64,000 nucleotides of DNA, from NCBI GenBank assembly GCA_036986135.1, contig BTQZ01000007.1, forward strand, positions 1 to 64,000. The letters run 5' to 3'. This DNA is from JADFRG01 sp036986135 (GTDB taxonomy: Bacteria > Chloroflexota > Anaerolineae > Anaerolineales > E44-bin32). The position numbers and the translations under genes are program-made. Numbering within the stretch: the stretch's first letter is position 1; every line of letters starts with the position of its first letter. Shown in pieces: positions 8,473 to 16,854 of the stretch. The notes below the pieces were generated by a model. It saw only the letters and a list, made by a program, of their open reading frames with translations, was not told the DNA's origin and searched no databases.

Positions 8473-9198
8473 GTGACCAATTACAAGTCGATTCTTCAGA
8501 AAGCCCTCATTGCACTCAGCTTGGTTGGGCTCCTCGCGTTTCCATTCTCTGTTGGACCCTATCAATGGGGAATGGCCTTGAATATGGTCGCTCAGGCCCA
8601 AGTTGAATTCACACCTGATATTGACGCCCTAGAGATGGCCGCAACCCCCGAACCACTCCTCCAAGAGAAGCTTGAGCTCCCGGAAGCGTTCGTTGAAGGG
8701 AACGTTCTTGTCATTGATGGGAATCCATATCCGATCGGAGATGGCTTTTATGATGCTGAAGGGATTCCTCTTGGGCCAAGTGTAACTGACAAGACTGGCC
8801 TCTACGGGTATGCTCCCATTCAAACCCTACCTGATCATGTGTTGATCTGGTATCTGGATGGGACTGGGAAGAAGCAATACCTTGTGACAACGGCGGACGA
8901 TGAATTACTTACAGGATCCACGGGCTTCGATCAGATGATCAAGAATCTCCGAGATGCAGAGGATCGACTTATTACCACTGCGGGCGGAGGTGCTGCCGCC
9001 CTTGTGACGGCCGCGGTGCTGCAGCTGGCTGTTTGTCCATCAACCGTCGGGGCAACTTGCGTGACTGGAGTCGTTACATTGATTGTTGCCGCAATTGGTG
9101 CAACATTCGCGTCGGCAGCCCGATTGCTCTTTGATATCGTCCCGGCGATGAACAATGTCGAGAGTGCCTTTGCGACACTCGACCAGAACAGACCATGA
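8473..9198 (+). CDS. unknown exported/membrane protein, intact copy of duplicated pair
   Basis: I do not recognise this 241-residue protein. It has a signal-like N-terminus (hydrophobic ~residues 9-32 followed by AQAQ), a soluble middle with VLIWYLDGTGKKQYLV, and a C-terminal glycine/alanine-rich hydrophobic stretch (~165-220) that may span the membrane. The start is GTG with only a weak ribosome site; no ATG is available upstream in frame before a stop. Base composition is AT-richer than neighbours. A second, decayed copy of the 3' part lies at 9781-10165. The neighbouring membrane-protein gene is duplicated with it, so the two work as a unit. Confidence 0.6.
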   Translation: MTNYKSILQKALIALSLVGLLAFPFSVGPYQWGMALNMVAQAQVEFTPDIDALEMAATPEPLLQEKLELPEAFVEGNVLVIDGNPYPIGDGFYDAEGIPLGPSVTDKTGLYGYAPIQTLPDHVLIWYLDGTGKKQYLVTTADDELLTGSTGFDQMIKNLRDAEDRLITTAGGGAAALVTAAVLQLAVCPSTVGATCVTGVVTLIVAAIGATFASAARLLFDIVPAMNNVESAFATLDQNRP

Positions 9199-9235
9199 CC
9201 GGAAGTTAATGTTTGAGCGTAACAGAGGCGTTCTC

Positions 9236-9631
9236 ATGGAAAAACAAGGACTGCGCGTGAGTGCTCGGTATTCAAAGATTCTTGCCATCTTCAGTGCTTG
9301 GGTTGCGTTTGGGGCAGCCGCTGGGCTTGTTACATCAAAACAAGCGTTCTTAGGGGCGTTCCTGATTGTCGTCGGGTTAGTCGCGATAGTCCTTGCGGTC
9401 GATGGGAGGAGAATGCCGGAGAGAGTACACACGAGGTTGGATTTGGTGCTGCAATCGATCATGTTTGGGCTGCCGATAGCTTTCATGATCATGTTGATTG
9501 TTGTCCTTGGCGGCAGCCTCCTTCGTCCATTCTTGGGATATATCGTTGCATACCTCACGGGCCTGGTTGTGCTTGCGGCACTGGCTGTCCGTGAACTCCG
9601 AAGAGGTGTAAAAGTCGGCGGACTCAACTGA
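9236..9631 (+). CDS. unknown four-helix membrane protein, partner of preceding gene
   Basis: The product from ATG 9236 is 131 residues with about four hydrophobic segments (SKILAIFSAWVAFG, FLGAFLIVVGLVAIVLAV, SIMFGLPIAFMIMLIVV, YIVAYLTGLVVLAALAV). An in-frame start at 9155 would overlap the previous gene and add unsupported sequence. The homologous relic at 10187 begins at the equivalent ATG, which supports 9236. I recognise no family. It probably acts with the exported protein just upstream. Confidence 0.55.
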   Translation: MEKQGLRVSARYSKILAIFSAWVAFGAAAGLVTSKQAFLGAFLIVVGLVAIVLAVDGRRMPERVHTRLDLVLQSIMFGLPIAFMIMLIVVLGGSLLRPFLGYIVAYLTGLVVLAALAVRELRRGVKVGGLN

Positions 9632-9780
9632 GCTCGAAGTTGCTTCGCAGAATAGCCCAGTGCGACTTGGCCGCTGCCATGTCCCATCGGTGATGGGTTC
9701 CATGATGCCGAAAGGATACGGCTTGGCTCCCATGTACCGGCAGAACAGCTCTTTACAGTTGCGCACCCATTCAGATTCGA
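9632..9780. other. spacer between intact and decayed copies
   Basis: About 150 bases not shared with the duplicated unit separate the two copies. It contains a small hairpin (CCCATC-GGT-GATGGG near 9682-9696). A minus-strand frame across it reads protein-like for about 50 residues but has no identifiable family, so I do not call a gene. Confidence 0.35.
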
Positions 9781-10165
9781 CCTGATTATGTATTGATCTG
9801 ATATCTGGATGGCACCGGAAGGAAGCGATACCTGGTGCCAACAGCGGATGCGGAACTACTTACGGGGCCTTCTGGGTTTGATCAAACGAATATCAACTTG
9901 AGAGCTGTCGAGGATTGGCTCACGCATGCCATAGGAGTCGGCGGCACAGGTTAGCCAATGCTGCTATTAACCCAGGTCGCGGGAAGCGCGCCAACCGAAG
10001 TTTGTTATGCGTGTCTGCTGTAGTTACAGGTCTGGTTGGAGCAATAGGAGGAACGATAGCCACGATAGGTGCCGTTGCCGTCGACCTCATTCCTGCGATG
10101 AATAACGTAAAGCGCGCATTTGATACGATCGACCCGAATCGACCCTATTTGATATCCGATGTAAG
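9781..10165 (+). pseudogene. decayed partial copy of the gene at 8473
   Basis: The sequence aligns with the 3' half of the gene at 8473 from its PDHVLIWYLDGTG segment onward; here the reading is PDYVLI, then stop, then YLDGTGRKRYLV. Trp has become TGA at 9799-9801, a TAG occurs at 9952-9954, and frameshifts follow before the shared VDLIPAMNNVKRAFD segment. The first ~360 bases of the gene are missing. This is a duplicate that has lost function. Confidence 0.85.
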
Positions 10166-10186
10166 AGTCGACGCAAGGGAATTAGT

Positions 10187-10350
10187 ATGGGAAAAGAAGG
10201 TCTTCGTCTAAGTGCTTGATATCCGAAGATATTGGCAGCATATGGCGCTTGGATTTCGTTCGGACTGACGATAGGCTTCTTAGCCACAGACCAGTTTATT
10301 TGGGGAGGGTTACTGATTGTCGGAGGCGCAGTGACCATCACTACTTGAAC
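10187..10350 (+). pseudogene. decayed partial copy of the membrane-protein gene at 9236
   Basis: An ATG at 10187 begins MGKEGLRLSA, matching MEKQGLRVSA of the intact gene, but a TGA at 10217-10219 stops it after ten codons. Similarity continues with WISFGLTIGFLATDQFIWGGLLIVGG against the intact AWVAFGAAAGLVTSKQAF region, then ends in the direct repeat near 10331. Only the first third of the gene survives. Confidence 0.82.
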
Positions 10351-10380
10351 CGCGTGCCCGTGGACGATATATACTATTCG
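10331..10380 (+). repeat. imperfect direct repeat, right copy
   Basis: This copy matches the left copy at 7855 over 24 identical bases and then imperfectly to about 50. It joins the end of the membrane-protein relic to unrelated sequence, so it marks the downstream edge of the duplicated or inserted unit. Confidence 0.7.
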
Positions 10381-10390
10381 CCTGCAGCAG

Positions 10391-10450
10391 AGTTCTGTCG
10401 CGAGCAACCAAGTTCTGTCGCGAGCAACCAAGTTCTTTCACTTGCGACCA
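10391..10450 (+). repeat. 20-base tandem repeat upstream of gdhA
   Basis: Two identical units AGTTCTGTCGCGAGCAACCA occupy 10391-10410 and 10411-10430, followed by a third diverged unit at 10431-10450 and possibly a fourth remnant. The array ends about 40 bases before the glutamate dehydrogenase start, in its leader or promoter. It may be a replication-slippage product or a multi-site regulator target. Confidence 0.8.
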
Positions 10451-10490
10451 ATTAGTTTTACCTACGATCCGATAAGGAGATAAATGCTCA

Positions 10491-11774
10491 ATGGCAACCG
10501 CAGCAAAGTCCGATATCAAGCTCGAACCATCCCCTAATCCCTTTGAGGTTGCGCAGCAGCAACTTGACGAGGCTGCCGAGCTCTTGGAACTGGATACTGC
10601 AATCCATCATCTGCTGCGCTGGCCGCTGCGCGAACTACACGTGACGTTGCCGGTGCGGATGGACGACGGAAGCACCAAGATCTTTCATGGCTTCCGTGTG
10701 CAGTACAACGACGCGCGCGGCCCCACAAAAGGCGGAATCCGCTTCCATCCAGACGAAACCATCGATACCGTTCGCGCACTGGCGGCCTGGATGACCTGGA
10801 AGACGGCCGTGGTTGATATCCCACTGGGAGGCGGCAAGGGCGGCGTCATCTGTAACCCCAAAGAAATGTCGGACGGCGAACTCGAGCGACTCAGCCGTGC
10901 CTATATCCGGCAGGTGGGCCGAATTCTTGGTCTGGAGAAGGACGTTCCCGCGCCCGACGTATACACCACACCTCAAATCATGGCTTGGATGGCCGACGAG
11001 TATGCCTTTATGAAGGGATACAACGAGTTCGGAGTGATTACCGGCAAGCCTCTGGCGCTCGGCGGTTCAGCGGGGCGAGGCGACGCAACCGCTCGGGGCG
11101 GAATTTACTGCTTGAGGGAAGCGGGGAAGGTACTGGATATCAAGCTGGACGGCGCCACGACCGCAATTCAGGGCTACGGAAATGCAGGTTCCTTTGCCCA
11201 TAAACTAGGAGTTGAACTCGTGGGCCTGAAGGTGGTTGCGGTCTCCGACTCCAAGGGCGGGATCTACAGCAAGGATGGCCTAGACTACAACGATGTTTTA
11301 GCTCATAAGCAGAAGACCGGCTCCGTCATCGATTTTCCAGGCACCGAGTCCATTACGAATGAGGCTCTGCTTGAGCTGGATGTGATTGTCTCTATTCCCT
11401 CCGCACTTGAGAGTGTCATCACGGACCGCAATGCTGCCGACATCCCCGCAAAGATCATCGTAGAGTTGGCAAACGGCCCCACAACTCCCGAGGCGGATAG
11501 GATCCTTTACGAGGCAGGCACCTACGTCATCCCCGACTTCCTGTGCAACGCGGGCGGTGTGACCGTCTCTTACTTCGAAATGGTGCAGAACGCCTACGGT
11601 TACTATTGGACAGAAAAGCTGGTGTACGAGCGCCTTGACGAGAAGATGACCGCCGCCTTCCACGCCGTGCACAACGCGGCTCAGGAACACAAAGTTCATA
11701 ATCGCCTGGCCGCGTACCTGGTTGCGGTGAACCGAGTTGCGGAAGCGGTCAAGCTGCGCGGCTGGGTTTCTTGA
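10491..11774 (+). CDS. gdhA: glutamate/leucine-type dehydrogenase
   Basis: The 427-residue enzyme interconverts glutamate and 2-oxoglutarate plus ammonium with a nicotinamide cofactor. Substrate-site motifs are clear: GPTKGGIRFHPD (~residue 75) and KTAVVDIPLGGGKGGV (~103) with the catalytic lysines, and the Rossmann motif IQGYGNAGS (~226). The C-terminal NAGGVTVSYFEMVQN segment is characteristic of the Glu/Leu/Phe/Val dehydrogenase family. AAGGAG at 10474-10479 is the ribosome site. It stands alone between the decayed island and a DnaA-box-rich gap, with tandem repeats in its upstream region. Confidence 0.92.
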   Translation: MATAAKSDIKLEPSPNPFEVAQQQLDEAAELLELDTAIHHLLRWPLRELHVTLPVRMDDGSTKIFHGFRVQYNDARGPTKGGIRFHPDETIDTVRALAAWMTWKTAVVDIPLGGGKGGVICNPKEMSDGELERLSRAYIRQVGRILGLEKDVPAPDVYTTPQIMAWMADEYAFMKGYNEFGVITGKPLALGGSAGRGDATARGGIYCLREAGKVLDIKLDGATTAIQGYGNAGSFAHKLGVELVGLKVVAVSDSKGGIYSKDGLDYNDVLAHKQKTGSVIDFPGTESITNEALLELDVIVSIPSALESVITDRNAADIPAKIIVELANGPTTPEADRILYEAGTYVIPDFLCNAGGVTVSYFEMVQNAYGYYWTEKLVYERLDEKMTAAFHAVHNAAQEHKVHNRLAAYLVAVNRVAEAVKLRGWVS

Positions 11775-12160
11775 TGCTTGACACATAGACAGGCAAAGGT
11801 GTGAGCGTCTCCTGTGGATTGAATGCAACCGCTCGTCAGTATTCTTTTCTTTTCCCATTTCACTAGTTAAGATTCGTAGTAGCCGTAGAGGTTGGGGATT
11901 TGTGGAGAAGGCCTCCTCTAAAGGGCGATGACGACTGCACGGTGGAGCGAATGCTTGCACACCTAGTGGGTGGAAAGAATGTGGGAAACCCAGGGGCTGC
12001 CTAAGAAGAGAAGCATACGCGCGTGCTCAGCGATCGAAGCGGTGGAGAACGCTGGCTTCCACTCCACGCTTCTGCAGGAAAGATCCACAGTTAGCGTGGG
12101 TTATCCACAGGTGGACGGAGTCTTTTCCACAACAAACAGCGTGGAGAATGCGTAGAACGT
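11775..12160. other. 386-base gap with clustered DnaA-box-like nonamers
   Basis: A perfect DnaA box TTATCCACA lies at 12101-12109. Close matches are TTTTCCACA (12123-12131), AGATCCACA (12081-12089) and, on the other strand, CAATCCACA (11813-11821) and TTCTCCACA (11901-11909). A pyrimidine/AT-rich run is at about 11838-11875. There is no gene here that I can support. The cluster could be a DnaA-controlled region or replication-origin-like element, but dnaA, dnaN and rpmH are not adjacent. Confidence 0.45.
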
Positions 12161-13339
12161 ATGATGGAATGGAGTGATGAGGTCCAGCGTGCCTGGGATA
12201 ATCTCCCAAAGGGCACACGAACCGAGATCGAGCGGGCGCTGCAGCGAGTACCTGGCGGCCTCAAAGGCTGGCGGGCACTCATCGACCAGGCCGCAGAGCA
12301 CTTCCGGCTGGCTACTGGAACCAAGCGCAAGGTCGCCATCGTTGGGCCCGCAAACGTCGGCAAATCCACCCTCTACAATGCCCTGATTCAGCCTGATGAG
12401 GAACCCGCGGAAGTTAGTGCGGTTCCAGGGACGACCCGCGATGTGCAGTCAGCCGATGCTGGCGTGTTTGCCATGATCGACACGCCGGGAACCGACGCGG
12501 AAGGCGAAGGCGGAGAGGCAGATCGCCAGAAGGCACTTCTGGCCGCAAGCAGCGCGGACCTCATGGTGCTGATATTCGATGCCTCTCACGGAGTGCGCAA
12601 TCCTGAGCGCGCGTTGCACCAGAAACTGAATGCGCTTGGCGTCCCGATGATTGTGGCACTCAACAAAATGGATCTGGTAGGCGAAGAAGACGCGGCGGTG
12701 ACCGGACGGGCGATCGGTACGCTCAAGCTAAAACACGATGAAGTGATCCCGATCAGCGCTCTTCGGCGGGAGGGGCTCGAAGACCTGCTGCTCGCCATGG
12801 TGAGGAAGGAGCCGGAAGTCCTCGTTGCGCTAGCAGAGGAGCTGCCGGCATATCGGAGAAAGCTCGCACAAACGGTCATCGTGCGTGGAGCTTCTGCGGC
12901 GGGAGCCATCGGATTCACCCCGCTGCCAATCATTGACTTTATCCCGCTTGTTGGTGTTCAGGTAACGATGGTCCTGGGCATTGCGCGGGTCTATGCCTAC
13001 CGTATCAGCCTGGCGCGTGCGCGGGAATTGATCGCCACATTTGGCGTCGGCGCACTGGGCCGGCTGGCCTTCTATGAGCTAAGCAAGTTTGGAGGGCCTC
13101 CCACCTGGCTGCTCTCCGCCGGCATTGCTGCAGGGACGACGGCCGCATTGGGATACGCGGCGGCGACTTGGTTTGAGAGCGGCCGGAAATTGTCGAACGC
13201 GGAGCTTAGAGCGCTGATGCTCCGCACCTCGCAGACGATGATCGAACGCCTCAAGTCGCTTGGGAGACGCAGGCCGCGCAAGACTGAGTTGAGGGAACAG
13301 TTGAACGAGGCGCTAGAAAATCTGCCGATAGAGGATTAG
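12161..13339 (+). CDS. Era-like GTPase with C-terminal DUF697-type membrane domain
   Basis: The 392-residue protein has a G domain with G1 GPANVGKST (~residue 62), G3 DTPG (~106) and G4 NKMD (~167), followed by a hydrophobic domain (~235-345) with alternating helices like the DUF697 family, in which small GTPases are tethered to membrane or carry ring-forming helices. Biological role is unknown for most members. It converges with the ABC permease on the other strand, overlapping it by 4 bases. Confidence 0.8.
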   Translation: MMEWSDEVQRAWDNLPKGTRTEIERALQRVPGGLKGWRALIDQAAEHFRLATGTKRKVAIVGPANVGKSTLYNALIQPDEEPAEVSAVPGTTRDVQSADAGVFAMIDTPGTDAEGEGGEADRQKALLAASSADLMVLIFDASHGVRNPERALHQKLNALGVPMIVALNKMDLVGEEDAAVTGRAIGTLKLKHDEVIPISALRREGLEDLLLAMVRKEPEVLVALAEELPAYRRKLAQTVIVRGASAAGAIGFTPLPIIDFIPLVGVQVTMVLGIARVYAYRISLARARELIATFGVGALGRLAFYELSKFGGPPTWLLSAGIAAGTTAALGYAAATWFESGRKLSNAELRALMLRTSQTMIERLKSLGRRRPRKTELREQLNEALENLPIED

Positions 13340-14187
13340 CCGACCGGACCCCGGCGCCGGCTGGCGATGTAGCCCCTCCCAGGGGCGAAGACAAAGATCA
13401 CTCCGAAGATCGCAGTTGCCGCCAGTACGATCATAGGCCCCGAGGCGACCCCCAGATGAAACGAGAGATACAGGCCGACGACCCCAGACACCACGCCGAT
13501 TACGGCCGCCACCAGCATCATGCTGGGCAGTCGCCGCGTGAGCAAGTATGCGGACGCGGCTGGCGTGATGAGCATCGCCAGGATCAGCACTACTCCGACC
13601 GCGCTGAGCGAGATCACGATCACGACCGCGAGCAGCACCAGAAGCAGGTTGTTGAGCCGGCCGACCGGGAGCTGCATGGTGCTGGCCAAGATCCGGTCGA
13701 ACGCGAGAACTAGAAATTCCTTGAAGAAGGCCACGATAACGATCAGAACAATCGTCGTCAGTAATGCAATCACGAGTAGGTCGGTCTGAGAGACATCAAG
13801 TAAGTTGCCAAAGAGTATGTTGTCCAGTTCTTCCTCGGAGTCTCCTCCAAGCACAGAAAGCAGTGCAATGCCAAGCGAAAAGGCGCCTACAAACACGACT
13901 CCGATGGCGCTATCTTCCTTAATAGTTGTTGTGGCGCTGATGAAGTTGATCAACAGGGCGCCCAAGATACCGACGATAAGTGCCCCCGCCAATGCCGGCC
14001 AGCCCAACAGAACGGCTACGACGACCCCGGGAAGCACAATGTGCGCCACCGCATCCCCGAAAAAAGCCATTCCCCTGAGCACGACATAGCATCCCAGCAC
14101 GGGCGCCACCACACCGATAAGGATTGCGGCCAGAAGGCCTCGGACCATGTAGGGAAAAGCCAGAGGATCTGTGAGCAGGGCCTCCAT
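13336..14187 (-). CDS. Zn/Mn-type ABC transporter permease
   Basis: The 283-residue protein has about eight membrane segments and the ABC-3 family pattern: RGLLAAILIGVVAPVLGCYV near the N-terminus, FFGDAVAHIVLPG (~residue 40), and AMLITPAASAYLL in the C-terminal half. This family transports zinc, manganese or iron. Its start overlaps the end of the ATPase gene by one base, so they form one operon. No periplasmic binding protein gene lies beside them. Confidence 0.88.
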   Translation of the reverse strand: MEALLTDPLAFPYMVRGLLAAILIGVVAPVLGCYVVLRGMAFFGDAVAHIVLPGVVVAVLLGWPALAGALIVGILGALLINFISATTTIKEDSAIGVVFVGAFSLGIALLSVLGGDSEEELDNILFGNLLDVSQTDLLVIALLTTIVLIVIVAFFKEFLVLAFDRILASTMQLPVGRLNNLLLVLLAVVIVISLSAVGVVLILAMLITPAASAYLLTRRLPSMMLVAAVIGVVSGVVGLYLSFHLGVASGPMIVLAATAIFGVIFVFAPGRGYIASRRRGPVG

Positions 14188-14993
14188 TACTCCATACCCT
14201 CGTGGTGCGTGTCGATCACCACCATCCCATCGGAAACTACATGCAAATGACCGCCGTAGGCCTCCAGCAAGGCATCCGATGTGATGGCAGTCTTTGGATC
14301 CCCGATGGCGATCAAACGCCGGTTAAGCAGCATAACTTGGTCAAATCGTTCAGCCGCGAGATTGAGATCGTGGGTCGCAATGAGCACCGTAATGGACATT
14401 CTACGAAGCTCGTCCAGGATCTCAAGAATGGCTTCCTGCCCCGGCAAATCCAGACCGGTCAGGGGCTCGTCCAGCAATATGATGTCGGCTTGCTGGGCCA
14501 CGGCTTGAGCCAGGAATACGCGCTGCCGTTGTCCAGTCGAGAGTGTCCGGATTGGCTTGCCTCGATGGCTCGCCAGGCCAACGCGATCGAGAGCAGAATC
14601 AACCTTCTCCCAGTCAGATTTACTCGGCCATCGAAAGAGCCCAATCTCCCTCACCCGACCCATCATGACGACCTCGGCCACCGTGACCGGGAAATCCAGG
14701 TTCACCTGGGACCGCTGCGGAAGATAACCCACGCAGATATGTCGTCCGGGTCCATGTCCAAAGATCTCGAGGGAGCCTGCTGTGGGGCGCAGGATCCCCG
14801 CGATAACCTTGAACAAGGTGGTCTTGCCGGCCCCGTTTGGTCCTACAATGGCCACGCGCTGGCCGGCCCCAACCGTGAAATTGAGATCTTCCAATGCCAG
14901 CGTACCGTCGTAGGCCGCTCGCAGTCGTTCCGCATGTATCGGAGGAGCACGCTGGTCGTGCTTGTTAGGGTGGTCCATGAGCGTGGCGAGCAT
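14187..14993 (-). CDS. Zn/Mn-type ABC transporter ATP-binding protein
   Basis: The ATPase has Walker A GPNGAGKTTLFK, signature LSTGQRQRVFLAQA and Walker B ADIILLDEPLTGLD, as in ZnuC/MntA-type subunits that pair with ABC-3 permeases. A longer frame starts at 15149, but its first 52 residues are unlike the family, so I place the start at the ATG ending at 14993 (268 residues); an ATG at 14978 is an alternative. It is translated just before the permease. Confidence 0.86.
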   Translation of the reverse strand: MLATLMDHPNKHDQRAPPIHAERLRAAYDGTLALEDLNFTVGAGQRVAIVGPNGAGKTTLFKVIAGILRPTAGSLEIFGHGPGRHICVGYLPQRSQVNLDFPVTVAEVVMMGRVREIGLFRWPSKSDWEKVDSALDRVGLASHRGKPIRTLSTGQRQRVFLAQAVAQQADIILLDEPLTGLDLPGQEAILEILDELRRMSITVLIATHDLNLAAERFDQVMLLNRRLIAIGDPKTAITSDALLEAYGGHLHVVSDGMVVIDTHHEGME

Positions 14994-15303
14994 AAGACCG
15001 GCCCTAGGTGTTGTCAAGGGAACGGGCTTGGTTATAGTTGGGACAACGAAACGAAGGCGACCGAACGCGAGATCGACCGTTAAAAAAAACGATCTGAAGG
15101 CCGCGCTGATTAAGGGTGTCGGCCCGCCTTTACCTGCCGGCGGGGCCACTTAGGTTGGATGGGCCAAGACCGCTGGTCTATTATCTCCATGGCGGGCCAC
15201 AGAGCAAAGAGAGGGAACGACTACCGGTTAATCGGGACCTAAATAGGCCAGCGAACTTGCTGGAGACAGGCTGCACCTGAGCAGCCCGTATTGAATTAAG
15301 TGA
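14994..15303. other. 310-base gap upstream of metal ABC operon
   Basis: I see no gene. The stretch must contain the promoter of the minus-strand ABC operon. It also holds a GC-rich imperfect hairpin (15121-15148, GGCCCGCC/GGCGGGGCC) and a small hairpin GGCTGC-ACCTGA-GCAGCC at 15269-15286 just beyond the stop of the lipoprotein gene; neither is followed by a clear T-run. A single TTAGGTTGG at about 15150 resembles half a DtxR/IdeR box, too weak to call. Confidence 0.4.
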
Positions 15304-16737
15304 CTATTCGGCGAGCTCGGCGGGGAAAGTGAGAGCTTCGCGAATCATCTCGCCGATCTCAGCATCAGGCGCCAGGATCCAGAGGGTCTGGTCGCCACCG
15401 ATGTCGATGGAGTTCCAGTCGTCGGGGGAATCCCAGACAGAGCGGGTCGTAGAGGAGAGGCTCCGATCACCGAAGCGAGAATCTCCATAGTCACGGAAGG
15501 CGCCATAGAATTCATGCGCGTCGCGCACCGTATCCCAGGCTGTAGCGACGACAAGAACGCCCTGCCCCTTGAAATCGTTATGGAAGGCGATGTAGTAGTC
15601 GCCGCCCCAGCCCTCTGCTGCAACCTGCGCCTGCTCTTCGGGCAGACGCTCCCTGAGGGTCAGGAAAGTGAACCACTCGCCCAGCACGTCGCGATCCATC
15701 TCCCGCCAGCCTGACCCAAAGGAATCGAGCACTTCCGGTACCGTCAGAGGAACAGGCATGTCATTTGGATAGCGCCCCGGGTGAAGGATCTGTTCTGTCG
15801 AAACCGGCGGAGCGGCATACAGCGCATCGACCGCCGCCCAACCACCGTCCAGGAAAACGCTTTCAACAAAGTCAAAGCCGGTGGTATACGGGAACAAGAA
15901 GTCCTCTTTCAGGAACTCCGGAGCGGATTCATAAGCCGGACTCGAGAACGAGTCATAGAAGTCGAGCAGCTGTTGAAAATCTGCGTCGGAGGCGTAGGTC
16001 AACAGCCATCTCTCCTCAAGCAGCGTGGCATCGCCTTCTAACAGGGCCTGCAGGGCGGCACAACGCTCGCTATCCTCCTCACAGGCCTCATGATTGAAGC
16101 CCAGGCCCTGGTCCAGATCGTAGGTTTGATCCTGCAGCGCATGCGCGTACTCATGCGCGTACGTTAATCGTTCGGGTCCTCCGAACCGAGAATCTTGAAC
16201 CACGAACATCTGCTCGATTTCGTCGTCGTAAAACCCAGCGATGTTCTCACTGTAGAGGTCGAGGTAGAGATCAAAGAGTTCATAGTCGGCATCGAGCAGG
16301 CCCAGCAGCGCAAGAACCCGAGCGTCGTCCTGTGCCTCCTCCTGACTGTAGTCGATCAGGAAATCGTCAAGCACGTACTCGCGCAGTTCGTCTGCCGAGA
16401 GCAGCGCCCGGTTGACGGGGGCGCTTGGCCGTAGACCTCGCAGCAGTACGACCTCATCTTGGATCTGGTCCATCTGCTCGCGAACCTCTGAGGGGATTGA
16501 TTCGTTAGGCGACGTGATTGGGTCGGCGGGCGCCGCTTCGCCCCCGGGATCGATCGGAGTCTCATCATCGGAAGGCGGACCCTCGTCCAACGTGGGTGGG
16601 GGCGATGCAGAGGGCTCTTCGCCTCCCAGCGAAAATCCAGTGGTGTCCTCGATCAGGCCGTACGCAAAGTTGCAGGCTAGGCCGGAGAGGGCCAGGACCA
16701 TCAGCAGAAGGGGGATATGAGCCGATCTGAATCTCAA
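15304..16737 (-). CDS. lipoprotein with HEYAH metallopeptidase-like motif
   Basis: The 477-residue protein has a signal peptide ending in the lipobox LSGLAC (Cys ~22), a Pro/Glu/Asp-rich linker (~35-75), and a globular domain containing YAHEYAHALQDQ near residue 195, an HExxH zinc-protease type motif followed by acidic residues. It is therefore probably a surface-anchored metallopeptidase or a derived protein; a definite family and substrate are not recognisable. It sits between a metal ABC transporter and a DtxR regulator on the same strand, but gaps of over 100 bases separate them. Confidence 0.6.
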   Translation of the reverse strand: MRFRSAHIPLLLMVLALSGLACNFAYGLIEDTTGFSLGGEEPSASPPPTLDEGPPSDDETPIDPGGEAAPADPITSPNESIPSEVREQMDQIQDEVVLLRGLRPSAPVNRALLSADELREYVLDDFLIDYSQEEAQDDARVLALLGLLDADYELFDLYLDLYSENIAGFYDDEIEQMFVVQDSRFGGPERLTYAHEYAHALQDQTYDLDQGLGFNHEACEEDSERCAALQALLEGDATLLEERWLLTYASDADFQQLLDFYDSFSSPAYESAPEFLKEDFLFPYTTGFDFVESVFLDGGWAAVDALYAAPPVSTEQILHPGRYPNDMPVPLTVPEVLDSFGSGWREMDRDVLGEWFTFLTLRERLPEEQAQVAAEGWGGDYYIAFHNDFKGQGVLVVATAWDTVRDAHEFYGAFRDYGDSRFGDRSLSSTTRSVWDSPDDWNSIDIGGDQTLWILAPDAEIGEMIREALTFPAELAE

Positions 16738-16854
16738 AGTCAGCTTCCGAGAATCCGGCGGATTGTATCACCGGGGGCTTGGAGAGGCTTGGAATCGCCG
16801 GTCACCACGCGTATTTACATGCGGGGAATTCAAATGTGGGGTTCAGACCCAGAG

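Noticed and set aside
9377..9841. 154-residue minus-strand frame over the unknown membrane gene and the spacer
   Set aside because: Only ~50 residues in the spacer look coding; the rest is antisense to the intact gene.
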